From positions 9,549,675-9,613,674 of the forward strand of contig JASEVX010000017.1 in NCBI GenBank assembly GCA_031761405.1: DNA of 64,000 bases, written 5' to 3'. The notes beneath the pieces are model-generated. The model was not told where the DNA came from. It ran no database searches and was given only the letters and a program-made list of their open reading frames with translations. Numbering within the stretch: the stretch's first letter is position 1; the number at the start of each line of letters is the position of its first letter. This document shows positions 52,373-63,305 of the stretch, piece after piece. The DNA is from Serripes groenlandicus (lineage: Eukaryota; Mollusca; Bivalvia; Cardiida; Cardiidae). Made by a program: the position numbers and the translations under genes.

Positions 52373-52552
52373 TGTCGATGGTTGGTGCTGTGGAATATTC
52401 GCATTATTTATTTGTCGATTGTTTCGGATTTTCTTTTTCAAAACGAGCGGTTTACAGTTCTATCTGCATCTCACCCGTTTTGCCTATTACGATCATAGTA
52501 TATTGCCGTTTAAAAAAACTTCATTCTTCATTATTCATACAATAGTTTTGTT

Positions 52553-52710
52553 TTATTGGGAGTTTTACGCCGTTTTCAACATTATTTCAGTTATATCACG
52601 GCGACAATTCACTTATTCATGATCCCTGGGTAAACAAACCAGTACTAGGCTAGAAAATGTGCCTTGCCCAAGGGCACTCCACCATGACCGTAGTGCCGCG
52701 ACTTGGGAAT
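52553..52710 (-). mobile_element. SINE S2, minus, head missing
   Basis: GTTTTACGCCGTTTTCAACA, TTTCAGTTATATCACGGCGA, AACAAACCAGTACTAGGCTA and CCAAGGGCACTCCACCATGA. It serves as the uninterrupted reference for 30305-30712. Confidence 0.85.
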
Positions 52711-53162
52711 TCATACAATAGATGAAATTAAAAAGTAATCTTGTAAAACGTTATTTTAAGTTGATGGCTGAAGACAATAATACGACTTTTCTTTCAATCG
52801 GATACAAGGTTGGTTGCCTTCAAGACTGGTTACTGTATTCAAACAGGAAACACAGCGAAATAGTGACAAATCATTGTGCGTGTTTTCGTTCACATGAGCA
52901 ATTTGCTGGACGCTGTTGTTTTGCGAAATAACCTTCACACCACTTCATTATCCTTCAGCACATTCGATAGAGAGACAATGTTGGAACCCTCAGTTCATCC
53001 TTTATACAAGGGATGTTCGAAATGTATCGTTGTCTCTAGACTTTTAGACACGTGTAGTTTTTTCTTTTCATACCCCATGCTTTGCAATTCATAATTTCCG
53101 GAGAGCGTCATGGTAGCCTTTTGTATACTACAGAAGTCCTAATGAAAAAACCGATAAGTTAT
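52711..53162. other. No gene recognised
   Basis: No supported feature. Confidence 0.45.
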
Positions 53163-53416
53163 CACGACCGATATATACGACCGATATATACGACCGATAT
53201 ATACGACCGATATCTACGACCTATATCCACGACCGATATCCACGACCGATATCTACGACCGATATATACGACCGATATCTACGACCGATATCCACGACCG
53301 ATATCTACGACCGATATCTACGACCGATATCTACGACCGATATCTACGACCGATATCTACGACCGATATCTACGACCGATATCCACGACCGATATCCACG
53401 ACCGATATCTACGACT
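53163..53416. repeat. 13-bp minisatellite, ~19 units
   Basis: Unit CGACCGATATCTA with TATATA and TATCCA variants. The 13-bp period makes a 112-codon plus-strand frame (53082-53420) with a 13-residue repeat that cycles through all three phases. Treated as non-coding. Confidence 0.92.
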
Positions 53417-53847
53417 ATAAAGGAAGTTTTCAATTTGGTAACAGAAGTCAAAATAAGGATGGGTATATAGCTCTTTTCCCAACGATATATTTAAAACGCC
53501 CCTTATCTAGAGCTATGGGTACAATGTAGGAGGCGCATGGTGTATGTGTAGTATATGGAAGCACAGTAACTGTATCCGACTTCAACACTATTGTTTCTAC
53601 CCTAGGGATATGCGCTTTGGCATTGTCATACAACCGTCGATGGTGCTTGAACCTGTGGCTGGGCGATGTTTCTGTTTGTACTATTCAATATGACATATTA
53701 GTTGCGTTTTGCAATTATTTACATTTGCAAATGGTTGGTGGCCCTTACAATGTTCCCAACCGATTCCATTGTTTCATAAATGTTACCCAGGTGTTATCAC
53801 TTGTGACGTACATATGTAAAACGTTTTTTGAAATACAGATATCTTGC
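53417..53847. other. No gene; family B scrap
   Basis: CGCCCCTTATCTAGAGCT (about 53498-53515) is an isolated family B end. The 160-codon plus frame 53617-54099 runs into a C2 element and shows no domain. Confidence 0.5.
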
Positions 53848-54192
53848 AGGGGCGTCACTCCCTTAAGGCACTGTCGGCACGTACCTACACATTTTGTCTC
53901 AAAATGCCCCCAAAATGCAGCTGCGGCGATTGACATCTGCGTAATGTATCGACTAGATCAGCCTGCGCTGCCACGCAGACTGATCCGGCCGACACATTCC
54001 GTCTTAGGGGGATATATGTATAGAGTAGTGATTCCCGAAACAGAAAATCCACAGGAGGCGAAAAGTGTCTATCCGGGTAGGCCTGTGTGTCTTGCTTAGG
54101 CTGTTCCGGGTCGATACTTCACGCAGAGTCCACAATGTTGATTTTCTCACGAGACGGCCTACACATTGATTATTGCAATGCTACGCCCCTGT
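53848..54192. mobile_element. C2 element
   Basis: Starts AGGGGCGTCACTCCC and ends AATGCTACGCCCCT. The core has GCAGCTGCGGCGATTGACAT, GATCAGCCTGCGCTGCCACG and TCCACAGGAGGCGAAAAGTG. TCTTG occurs just outside each end (C and G between), a possible 5-bp target duplication. Confidence 0.65.
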
Positions 54193-54659
54193 CTTGTGTA
54201 AATCTAAATCATATATTTAGAAGATTCCTCGTATGTACAAGGGCAACATATCGTCTTCGCTTTCTCGTTTGTTTATACGTTCCCGTAAGTTGTGCATAAT
54301 TCGCCAGAACGCAAAACTGTTGGGTTACACTTTCCTTCTATGTATGAGATGAAACATGTTAACCCTTTCCTGTATGCAACATACTTACAACAAACACGTT
54401 TGAAAACATCTGGACCAAAATAAAGATACATTTAATTATTGAAGGTATATTTAATGAAAAGAGATGAAAGCCTTTTGGCAAAATAAAGAGATGAACATAA
54501 ATATAGCTGTAATATATATTGAACGCAGCATGTTAACGAATCGTATACAACCTGTATTTTACAGCATACATTCAGTCCCCGGTTTGTTTGAATGTTTATG
54601 AAGATTAAAGTTTTAAAGTTAGATTCTGTTATGTCAATATTTGTATCGCAATACCAACG
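54193..54659. other. No gene; short A2 scrap
   Basis: GTTAACCCTTTCCTGTATGC (about 54358) with CGTTTGAAAACATCTGG is a family A2 left end without its partner. Confidence 0.5.
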
Positions 54660-54888
54660 TTAACCCATTGCCACATACCGACGTCTTCTGACGCCTCTAC
54701 AGCAGTCGAATTTTTAAAACAATTGGCAAAAGGCACACTCGCTCATAATAAGCAATTTCGTCTTTTGCCACAATGTTTTCAGCTTTATTTAATAATTGTT
54801 CTTACATTTATAGAGAGTTTCTTTATTTTGCCTAAATTATTTAAATGTCGGCATGCTGCAGATGTGATGCATGTTGGGAAAGTGTTAA
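54660..54888 (+). mobile_element. TTAA MITE, family A2
   Basis: TTAACCCATTGCCACATACC to GTTGGGAAAGTGTTAA, 229 bp, both TTAA kept, central hairpin decayed (CTCGCTCATAATAAGC). Confidence 0.8.
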
Positions 54889-55111
54889 AACGCAAAGATC
54901 ATTTATATATCGGTGGACCTTTTATCAACACATGCATCGCTGGGCAATCATTTTGGAAAATATATTATTTGGAATCCACAATGAAAGCCAAATGGTATTT
55001 GCAACATCTCGTCCGATAGAAATGAGATTAGTTTACCGAGATTCGATCTCGTTACCCATGAGTTAAAGTTAAAAGATGGTTACCGATGTAATTTGTTATA
55101 AAAATCATTAC

Positions 55112-55373
55112 GAGTCGTCCCATGAAAAAAACAACATTATGGACTCTGCGTAATGTATCGACCTAGATCAGCCTGCGCAGTCCGCGCAGGCTAATCCGGG
55201 CCGACACATTCCGCCTCGGGGGTATAGAGGTATAAAGTGATGATTCCTGAAACAGAAAATTCACAGGAGGCGAACAGTGTCTATCCGGGTTAGCCGGTGC
55301 GGCATGCTTAGGCTGACCCCTGGTCAATATTAACGCAGACTCTACAATGTTGGTTTTTCTCGTGGGACGGCTC
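55112..55373 (-). mobile_element. Family C element
   Basis: GAGTCGTCCCATGAAAAAAA to TTTCTCGTGGGACGGCTC, 262 bp; core GATTCCTGAAACAGAAAATT and CACAGGAGGCGAACAGTGTC. Confidence 0.85.
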
Positions 55374-55461
55374 TTGTGTTGTTTATTAGTTGTTTTAAAC
55401 GTCTTACATTACTGATAAATACAAACGGGAGACTATCTCATTGGTAAATAGGTTACATTTT

Positions 55462-55642
55462 AGAGCTCTAGATAAGGGGCGATTTGCATATTCTAAAATC
55501 CTTAATTGACCTTCTTACCCTATGTTGTGGGTACTCAAAGAGAGACGATTCTTTTGAGTACCCACATCATAGGGTTTGCTATGATAATAAGAGAGAAATT
55601 GTGGGGGAAAAGAGCTGAATACCCCCTTCTTATCTGGACCTG
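55462..55642 (+). mobile_element. Foldback MITE, family B
   Basis: TAGAGCTCTAGATAAGGGGC at the left, CCCTATGTTGTGGGTACTCA and TTTTGAGTACCCACATCATA around a shortened centre, and CTGAATACCCCCTTCTTATC at the right. Confidence 0.8.
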
Positions 55643-55714
55643 TGGACTACCGTTTTATCTATTCGTATCGAACGGTTTGTCGACAGAAGTAAAACTCTCG
55701 CAAAACTTTTATAC

Positions 55715-55944
55715 TTAACCCTTTCCCTCATATAGACGCTTTCTGACGTCCATGCAGCGGACGGCTTTTTAAAAACATAGTGACAAAAGAAGAAATTGCT
55801 CAAAACGAGCAATTTCTCCTTTTGACACAATATTTTCCACTTTTAGTCATAGGTTATCCATTCAATTATAGAGATTTTCCGTTTTTTGACAAAATATGTT
55901 TTAAATCGTCTGCTGTAGAATTGTCGTATGAGGGAAAGGGTTAA
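55715..55944 (+). mobile_element. TTAA MITE, family A, 230 bp
   Basis: TTAACCCTTTCCCTCATATA to GAGGGAAAGGGTTAA with the GCTC/GAGC hairpin. Confidence 0.92.
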
Positions 55945-56008
55945 AGGTATTCAGCCCATACTACTATCGGAAAACTGTATAGGTATTCAGCCTATATTAA
56001 TATCGGAA
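55945..56008. repeat. Two-copy tandem repeat, ~35 bp
   Basis: AGGTATTCAGCCCATACTAC and AGGTATTCAGCCTATATTAA, each followed by TATCGGAAAA. Confidence 0.8.
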
Positions 56009-56166
56009 AAACTAGCGGCATTCGAGATGTCGGGATCTTCGTTTATTTCACAGCTTTTCCCCTCTGTGTGATCACATGATATTGTGTGAGGGTACCTTAT
56101 GGATGTAACATATCAATCGGACTGTGAGTATTTCATTACAATAAGTACTTCTACATTATTTTATTC

Positions 56167-56376
56167 TTTTCCCACATGCAACAACTCGCCAGTAGTTGAA
56201 TTTTGAAAGCATCTAGGTAAAACTATGTACACAATCTGCTAATGTAAGTTCAAGCAATTATTGAAATAAGTTGACAATATCGTGACAATTGGAGAAATTG
56301 CTCCCTTTGCCACACTGTTTGCATATGTTGTCTGCTGCAAAGGCGCCAGAAATCGAATGTATGTGGGAAAGGCTTA
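56167..56376 (-). mobile_element. TTAA MITE family A2, decayed
   Basis: TCTTTTCCCACATGCAACAA at one end; GTCTGCTGCAAAGGCGCCAG and GTGGGAAAGGCTTA at the other; GGAGAAATTGCTCC in the middle. Confidence 0.6.
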
Positions 56377-56799
56377 TATGATCATATACTATACTTTTGT
56401 ATATAAAATCATTGTTGAATTAAAAGTAGATAGTTACAACAACATATGTACGAAATGTTGTGATACATTGTTAATAAATTACAGAACGGTGTTATTTCAG
56501 TTCTACTCCGAATGAATGCAATCTATGCGGCTGTTTCGAAAATTACCGAACGTCAATAGGGATTACTTTAAACCGCATTACGCAACCACAAACCGAGTCA
56601 CTACCTCTATTGTGTGTATATATACATGGACGACGTTGTAATTACATTTGGTATCAACGTAAATCGCGTCATGGAGATGCCTTCTACGTGTTTTCACCAT
56701 TAACACGATAGTTCTAAATGACGGACTGTGATTATAAGTCTAGCGGTTTGTAACTAGAATCGTATGCAGTACTGGAGTATAAATGTATAAAGTATAAAA
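56377..56799. other. No gene recognised
   Basis: No supported feature. Confidence 0.45.
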
Positions 56800-57169
56800 G
56801 ACGGGATCGCGAAGTTACATTGGCGTTGCCCATGTATGCAAAATGGTTCTTGCTTCAATACTGCCGCTGATGTAGTGGGGAAGCCGAGTAGAGTAGAGTA
56901 TGTACATGTTTCGTACATGTTTCGTACAGTGTATCCCCATGCGAGTCTTTGCAAAAGACGGGATAGCGAAGGTACATTGGCATTGCCCATGTATGTAAAA
57001 GGGTTCTTGCTTCAATACTGCCGCTGATGTAGTGTGGGAGCGGAGTAGAGTATAAATGTACATATTTCGTACAGTGTATGCCCATGCGAGTCTTTGCAAA
57101 AGACGGGATAGCGAAGGTACATTGGCATTGCCCATGTATGCAAATGGTTCTTACTTCAATACTGCCGCT
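56800..57169. repeat. ~150-bp tandem repeat, ~2.5 units
   Basis: Units contain GACGGGATAGCGAAGGTACA, TTGGCATTGCCCATGTATG, CTTCAATACTGCCGCTGATG and TTTCGTACAGTGTATGCCCA (landmark ACGGGAT at 56802, 56958, 57102). Overlapping minus-strand frames of 76-106 codons come from this repetition. Confidence 0.85.
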
Positions 57170-57240
57170 GATGTAGTGAGAGCGCGTCCGCCTCGGGAAC
57201 GGGAGGTCGCGGGTTCGATCTCAGGCCGAGTCATACAAAA
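57170..57240 (+). mobile_element. tRNA-like SINE head, S3
   Basis: GTAGTGAGAGCGCGTCCGCC (A-box-like) and GTCGCGGGTTCGATCTCAGG (B box). The three tandem units upstream end at the same GATGTAGTG, so the 150-bp repeats may have grown from the SINE border. Confidence 0.65.
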
Positions 57241-57245
57241 GTCTT

Positions 57246-57475
57246 TTAACCATTTCCCTCATACGGCAATTATGCAGCAGACGACTTTGAACGTAGTTTG
57301 TGAAAAAATAGAAAATCTCCATAATTGAATGGATAACCTATGACAAAAAGTGGAAAACATTGTGGCAAAAGGAGAAATTGCACGTTTTGTGCAATTTCTT
57401 CTTTTGTCACTATGTTTTCAAAAAGCCGTCTGCTGCAGAGGCGTCAGAACGCGTCTATATGAGGGAAAGGGTTAA
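57246..57475 (-). mobile_element. TTAA MITE, family A, 230 bp
   Basis: TTAACCATTTCCCTCATACG to GAGGGAAAGGGTTAA; hairpin of the GCAC/GTGC type (AATTGCACGTTTTGTGCAAT). Confidence 0.9.
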
Positions 57476-57519
57476 AATAAAATGATAGTACGGCTTTCCC
57501 TCTTAGACGCTTAGGATTA

Positions 57520-57630
57520 CGGGGTTAGTATTTACAACTGACTCGTCAGGTAACTTACCCCGGAAATGCCGTGATATAACGGAACATGTTTTGAAAGCGA
57601 CGTAAATACCATACAAACAAACAAAATATG
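57520..57630 (+). mobile_element. SINE S3 3' part
   Basis: GGGTTAGTATTTACAACTGA, GTAACTTACCCCGGAAATGC, CGTGATATAACGGAACATGT and a CAAACAAACAAA end. It may be the tail of the head at 57170, split by the family A insertion. Confidence 0.65.
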
Positions 57631-57786
57631 TTTACCTAAATAGCGACTATGATTTGATGTTAATGACGATGCTCGCCAAATTGCTTTATGCAAAAAGGTG
57701 AGGGTAAAGAAACCCAAACCATCATCATGTTAATGACGGCGAATAGGTAATACTCTGGTGAGCACGTGCGCATTCCCACAGGCTTG

Positions 57787-57992
57787 CAGGAATCCGCCGT
57801 CGGGTTAGCGTCGGAGAGTTCCGAACCAGGTGTCCTAGGTTCGATCCCCAGTCGTAGATTGTTATTGGGCAAGGCATATTTCCTAGCCTAGTACTGGTTT
57901 GTTTACCCAGGGATCATGAATAAGTGAACTGTCGCCGTGATATAACTGTACTAATGTTGAAAACCGCGTATAACCGTTATACAACCAAACAA
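57787..57992 (+). mobile_element. SINE S2
   Basis: GTTAGCGTCGGAGAGTTCCG, B box GGTTCGATCCCCAG, TAGCCTAGTACTGGTTTGTT, tail GCCGTGATATAACTGTACTA and ACAACCAAACAAA. Confidence 0.85.
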
Positions 57993-58261
57993 ATTGGCTG
58001 GCCTTTCCGTTAATGGTCCATTTTAGTTTATCTTCCATTAAAATAGTGTGTTGATAAGACACATTACAGCGATCTGTGTTAAACAATAGCTAGTAGGCTG
58101 TCAATCTAAAGTAAACAAGTTAAAGTAAACAAATGTAAGCAGGAGTGTATTCTTGGCTTGTTTATCGAATGTGTTAATCAGTGTACACATCGAGTCTACA
58201 TCCATTTTCCCAACTTCATCATTTTCTATATATTCTCTCGCAGACTCGCACTATTCTTATA
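57993..58261. other. No gene recognised
   Basis: No supported feature. Confidence 0.4.
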
Positions 58262-58495
58262 CTGTTGTTAAGATTGCCTCAATGCGGGAGGTCACAGGTT
58301 CGATCCATACCAACTACTTTAAAAATGGTTTTTAATGGCTTTCACTCCTTTATGTTCAGGATTGGGGTTAGAATTACGACAACTTTGCTGATGTAAGGGG
58401 AAATAGAGCATTAGTAATGGTAACTTACCCCGTAAATGCAGTAATATACGGGACTGTTATTGAAAGTGGCCTTAAACATCATACAAACTGTTGTT
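58262..58495 (+). mobile_element. SINE S3, 5' part of head missing
   Basis: B box GTCACAGGTTCGATCCATAC, body TGGTTTTTAATGGCTTTCAC and GGTTAGAATTACGACAACTT, 3' domain CGTAAATGCAGTAATATACG and CATCATACAAAC. Confidence 0.75.
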
Positions 58496-58724
58496 TATAA
58501 GTTTGAATTATGATTTTCGATTCTTTCACGGTATATTAGTTCCTGGCGTTCCTTTATTAATTAATTGAAACCTTACACCAGTAATTGCGTCGCTATGCCA
58601 ACGTTGAAAGACGAAACTTCTACGTTGGGCGACGTCACACTAAAGGTACTCTTCGGTACATTGTGACTCCGAGTAAACTGATCAACATCTCCCCTATTCG
58701 TCCTGTAGTCATAAAAGTATCCAA

Positions 58725-59370
58725 ATCTCACTGTATTCAACATTGCATTCGATCTCACTGTATTAAACTATGAATTCGATCCCACTGTTTTCAAATATGC
58801 ATTCGATCTCACTGTTTTCAACTATGCATTCGATCTCACTGTATTCAACTATGCATTCGATCTCACTGTATTCAACTGTGCATTCGATCTCAATGTATTC
58901 AACTGTGCATTCGATCTCACTGTATTCAACTGTGCATTCGATCTCACTGTATTCAAATATGCGTTCGATCTCACTGTATTCAACTATGCATTCGATCTCA
59001 CTGTATTCAACTATGCGTTCGATCTCACTGTATTCAACTATGCATTCGATCTCACTGTAATCAACTATGCATTCGATCTCACTGTATTCAACTATGCATT
59101 CGATCTCACTGTATTCAACTATGCATTCGATCTCACTGTATTCAACTATGCATTCGATCTCACTGTATTCAACTATGCATTCGATCTCACTGTATTCAAC
59201 TATGCATTCGATCTCACTGTATTCAACTATGCGTTCGATCTCACTGTATTCAACTATGCATTCGATCTCACTGTATTCAACTATGCGTTCGATCTCACTG
59301 TATTCAACTATGCATTCGATCTCACTGTATTCAACTATGCATTCGATCTCATTGTATTCAACTATGCATG
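58725..59370. repeat. 27-bp minisatellite, ~24 units, nearly open in one frame
   Basis: Unit TATTCAACTATGCATTCGAT plus CTCACTG. In the plus frame beginning at 58770 it reads as the 9-residue repeat MHSISLYST for 96 codons, meets one TAA (59058-59060, TAT to TAA) and continues to 59435. No splice or promoter context supports translation. Confidence 0.92.
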
Positions 59371-59423
59371 TTTGTAAAAGGTCAATTTACGCCTTGACAT
59401 TGCTAATTTGCAATGATATACAA

Positions 59424-59475
59424 AGCTCTAGATAATGTGAGTATTTCAATTCCAAAACCCTTATTTGACATTGAA
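59424..59475 (+). mobile_element. Family B left end fragment
   Basis: AAAGCTCTAGATAATGTGAG and AACCCTTATTTGACATTG match the left end of family B (compare 12079-12110). Confidence 0.55.
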
Positions 59476-59624
59476 ACTCAATGCATTTGTGTACAGTGAA
59501 TACTCGTACGAGTCTATGAACGCACAGTCTAGCCAGTCTTCGCCTTCCGCAGATTGTTATATATACCTAAATGCACATTCTGACAAAACTAACCCGACTA
59601 GTTTTAAAATAACGTTAAGTGACC

Positions 59625-59832
59625 ATTTCCAACATTCAACCTATTTGCAGCAGACAACTTTGGAAACATTTAGTCAAGAATATAGACAATATCTATAAAT
59701 GAAAGAACAGTTATTGAATAAATATGAAAATATTGTGGCAAAAGGATAAATTGCAATTTCTTCTGTTGCCACACTAAGAGTCGTCTGTTGCAGAGGCGTC
59801 AGAAAGCGTATGTATGTTGGAAATGGGCTAAA
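59625..59832 (-). mobile_element. TTAA MITE, family A2
   Basis: ATTTCCAACATTCAACCTAT and TTGCAGCAGACAACTTTGGA at the left; GTCGTCTGTTGCAGAGGCGT and TTGGAAATGGGCTAA at the right. Confidence 0.7.
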
Positions 59833-59833
59833 T

Positions 59834-60096
59834 CAGCCGTCCCGCGATAAAACCAACTTTATGGTCTCTGCGTAAAGTATCGACACAGATCAACTTAAGC
59901 ATGCCACGCAGACTCACCCGGATAGACACGTTTCGCTTCCTGTGGATTTTCTGTTTCAGGAATCATTACTCTATACCTCTATCAACCTGAGACGGAATGT
60001 GTCGGTCCGGATCAGTCTGCGCGGACTGCGCAGGCTGATCCGGATCGATACATTACGCAGAGATCATAACGTTGTTTTTTTCTCGCGGAACGGCTC
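59834..60096 (+). mobile_element. Family C element
   Basis: CAGCCGTCCCGCGATAAAAC to TTCTCGCGGAACGGCTC, 263 bp. Forward orientation, with GATTTTCTGTTTCAGGAATC in the core. Confidence 0.85.
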
Positions 60097-60180
60097 AAAT
60101 GTCGCCGTCAAAGCGGAGTTGTGAATACAACGTGAGTTGGCTAGACGCGGTTGTTATTGCTCTTGGAAAAATAACACTCC

Positions 60181-60410
60181 TTAACCCTTTCCCTCATATA
60201 GAAGCGTTCTGACGCCTCTGCAGCAGACGGCTTTTTGAAAACATAGTGACAAAAGAAGAAATTGCACAAAACGTGCAATTTCTCCTTTTGCCACAATGTT
60301 TTCCACTTTTAGTCATAGGTTATCCATCTAATTAAAGAGATTTTCTGTTTTTTGACAAAATATGTTCAAAGTCGTCTGCTGCAGAATTGCCGTATGAGGG
60401 AAAGGGTTAA
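60181..60410 (+). mobile_element. TTAA MITE, family A, 230 bp
   Basis: TTAACCCTTTCCCTCATATA to GAGGGAAAGGGTTAA; hairpin of the GCAC/GTGC type (AATTGCACAAAACGTGCAAT). Confidence 0.92.
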
Positions 60411-60537
60411 GATTCGTTTGATGGTGTTTATAGGTATAAGGATTGTCTGATATAAACCCAGTCACCAATTCTTGTAAACATACTGATGGATATTGAATAT
60501 TTGGAAAAATGAGACGCGTCATGTGTACAGGTTTTTG

Positions 60538-60670
60538 TTAACCATTTCCTACATAAACAAATCTGCAGTAGGCGAATCTAGATAAAAAATATAAAATCAT
60601 TTTTATAAATATAACTAGGATATTTGAACATGAGTTGCAAACTTTGTGGCAAAAGGAGAAATTGCTAATT
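60538..60670. mobile_element. TTAA MITE family A2, left half
   Basis: GTTAACCATTTCCTACATAA and ATCTGCAGTAGGCGAATCTA, continuing to GTGGCAAAAGGAGAAATTGC, then lost. Confidence 0.6.
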
Positions 60671-60711
60671 GATATAGTTCATATAGTATTAGAGACCATA
60701 TTGTACATTAT

Positions 60712-60730
60712 GTCAGGGACATAGTCCCTG
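60712..60730. repeat. Perfect 8-bp-stem hairpin
   Basis: TCAGGGAC-ATA-GTCCCTGA. A second hairpin, ATACACCCA-TT-TGGGTGTAT, lies at about 60870-60890. No T-run follows either. Confidence 0.7.
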
Positions 60731-60892
60731 ACTATGTACATAAGCGTTAGCTTCTATAGGTCCTTTTGCGATTTGTTTTTCCATATTTGTGGTTTGTTTG
60801 TGACTTCCGGTTCCAGCTTAAAATTTATGGTCGGTTTCTTGATCAATATAACATGATCTTCCATATTTCTATACACCCATTTGTGGGTGTAT

Positions 60893-61964
60893 TATTGTTC
60901 TATTTTAAAGCAAAAATCACTTTTGCAGTTTTTCCTTCTTTAATGACATATTTACATTAGTTCTGAGTAATAATTAGTATTGATTTAACTTTTCAATCAA
61001 TTTCCAACTTCAGATTTCTTATATATTCTAATGATGAGCATATTCATATTACAGCTACTTAAGATGAGTTAGAATGCGACAGCAAGTTGCAAATAAAATG
61101 TAAATAAATAAAATACTAACACGATTCTGTGAAATCATTTTTGAACAAAAGAGGATCTACATGAGTTGTATTCCTACAACATATCATGCTGGACAAGCGA
61201 GCGGGTCTATGTTTCGAATAATAAATCAACGGATCAATGACGGAACTATTTTCGTTGGTATTTTTTACCCCCTGCGGAAATCGCATGTTTATATAACGCC
61301 ATTTTCCCACGTAGGAAATATGACGTCGATTAGTTAAAAAGTTTAAAACAAATACTTATACCACGTTAATATTCGTATAATTATACAGAAGAACAGTCAA
61401 TACTTTAGTTCTTTGATACCTAAACGGAAAGAACTTAATTACGTGTTGATCTACCGGTAATAATATCCTGCTTTGAAGTTCAGGTGCGTCAAAATTGATC
61501 GCTGAGGCCTTTTGCCTTCGTCCTGCGTGATCAGAATTCCTACGCATCTGCAATTAAAAACCCCAGGATATATTAACATGTAGATCATCACAAAGTTAAT
61601 ATATCTATCCTATGTTAACTTGATTTGGTTGTTTTCGTCTAATTCATATTATTTCAATGGCTTCAATATGCTAATAAACACCAGGTAAATCCAAACACTC
61701 GACGCTTTGATGGACATTAATTAAGCTAGATACACAACTAAATGTGTATTGGGTACATATAATTGGCTATCAAACAGAGCATGGACACATATGATCTATC
61801 AATACAGAGTTTACAAACGGACATAATTAGTATTAAATATAATAACACGCACCAACAGCCTGGCAGGAGCACTCACTGTACGCACATGGTTCAATAAATT
61901 GGAACATTACTTGTCGCCGTAGCATATACACTTTATTCCCCAAATATCATGAAGATTTTAATGC
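60893..61964. other. No gene recognised
   Basis: The longest stretch in the window without a recognised repeat. Open frames of about 65 codons show no motif. It could be intronic or intergenic single-copy DNA. Confidence 0.5.
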
Positions 61965-62180
61965 TTAACATTTTCCCACCTGTAGACGCATTTTGGCGCA
62001 ATAGCAGCAAACGCCTTATGAAAACATTGTGGCCAAAGGTGAAATTGCTCATGATTTGGCCACAATTTTTCCAACTTTATTTAACAATTAAGCTATCTTT
62101 TATGGAAATTGTTCAGGTTTTTGTCACAATGTTTTCAAAGTCGTCTACTGCAGATTTGCTGAATGTGAGAAGGGATTAAT
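61965..62180 (+). mobile_element. TTAA MITE, family A2
   Basis: AACATTTTCCCACCTGTAGA at the left; CAAAGTCGTCTACTGCAGAT and GAGAAGGGATTAA at the right; centre shortened (GTGAAATTGCTCATGATTTG). Confidence 0.75.
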
Positions 62181-62688
62181 GGTTAATGTTTGAGTGTAAC
62201 ATAACGTCATTAAGTCCTATAAAGCCTGATATAATTTCGAAGTGTATGTCAAAGTTTAAATGTCTGTAACTGTCGCCGTCTACAAGTTGAACGCTTTGTA
62301 TATGAAGAAACACAACACTTTTATCCATTTCAATATGTACCTTTCAGGAAAAAGCTCCTAGTAAGACATGAGTTAATGATATTCGCTAAATTGGCACGTG
62401 TTTATTATTTCGTCTGTTTCTCAAAATGTCCTAAAACTGCCATAGCTGTTAATTAATGCCAGTCTGACAGAATAGACAAGAAATATATTGCAGTAATAGC
62501 AGCAGCTTTTATTGGGTGATATAAATGTACGAACATATTCTGTAAAAAAAAAAGACGTGTCTTCTAAACGCGCGATTTTATAGATTGTATACGGGCGTTC
62601 GCCGCATGATGTACAGTTCTTATGATATTGCAAGAAAACCGTCAGACAAACGCAAGCAGAACCTTAAGTAAACTTACAGATTAGACCC
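62181..62688. other. No gene recognised
   Basis: No supported feature. Confidence 0.45.
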
Positions 62689-62919
62689 TTTTACACTTTC
62701 GCACCTGCAGGCGCATTTTGACGTAATAGCCGCAGACGACTTTTGAAAAAATTGTGGCCAAAGGTGAAATTGCTCATGATGAGCAATTTCACCTTTGGTC
62801 ACAATGTTTTCAACTTTATTTAACAATTAAGCTATCTTTTATGAAGATTTTTTCACGTTTTTGTCACTATGTTTTCAAAAGCGTCTACTGCAGATTTGTT
62901 GTATGTGGGAAAGGGTTAA
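62689..62919 (+). mobile_element. TTAA MITE, family A2
   Basis: CACTTTCGCACCTGCAGGCG at the left; GTGAAATTGCTCATGATGAG then CAATTTCACC as hairpin; GTGGGAAAGGGTTAA at the right. Confidence 0.8.
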
Positions 62920-62999
62920 TCTGAGGTTTTATCGAATACATAACTACATGAATTACCACGTTGTTTTGTCTTCGGGTATACTGAATGGACAATTGAAAA

Positions 63000-63215
63000 T
63001 CCGTCTGCTCAAATCTTTTTCCAATGATTGACGAGTTTTGAAAACATTAAGTCAAAAAATGGAAACGTTCTATAAAGGAAGATTTATTATTGAATAGAGT
63101 AGAAAACAGGATGGCAAAAGGGGATAATTTCTAATCATCGTATTTTGCTACAATGTTTGCAAAGGTCGTCAGCTGCAGAGGCGCCAGAAAGCGACTACAT
63201 GTGGGAACGAGTTTA
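63000..63215 (-). mobile_element. TTAA MITE family A2, decayed
   Basis: CAAATCTTTTTCCAATGATT at one end; GGTCGTCAGCTGCAGAGGCG and CATGTGGGAACGAGTTTA at the other. Confidence 0.55.
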
Positions 63216-63305
63216 TACAGATTCCAGTAAGTAAGATGAGCATTCACATATGAATATGCATCCTTTAAAATGTGAGATAAGACATTATTTTAATTGAATC
63301 TATAT

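Noticed and set aside
53082..53420. 112-codon frame with Tyr/Arg-rich repeat
   Set aside because: Produced by a 13-bp minisatellite cycling through the three phases.
53617..54099. 160-codon plus-strand frame as a gene
   Set aside because: The second half is C2 element sequence; no domain and no codon evidence.
53848..54192. hAT element with 8-bp target duplication
   Set aside because: The GGGGCG-type ends fit, but only TCTTG repeats outside, so no 8-bp duplication can be shown. Kept as an unassigned C2 element.
58725..59370. CRISPR or coding repeat
   Set aside because: Units of 27 bp without spacers; one stop codon and no gene context.
60712..60730. Rho-independent terminator
   Set aside because: A perfect stem-loop but no following T-run, and the context is eukaryotic.
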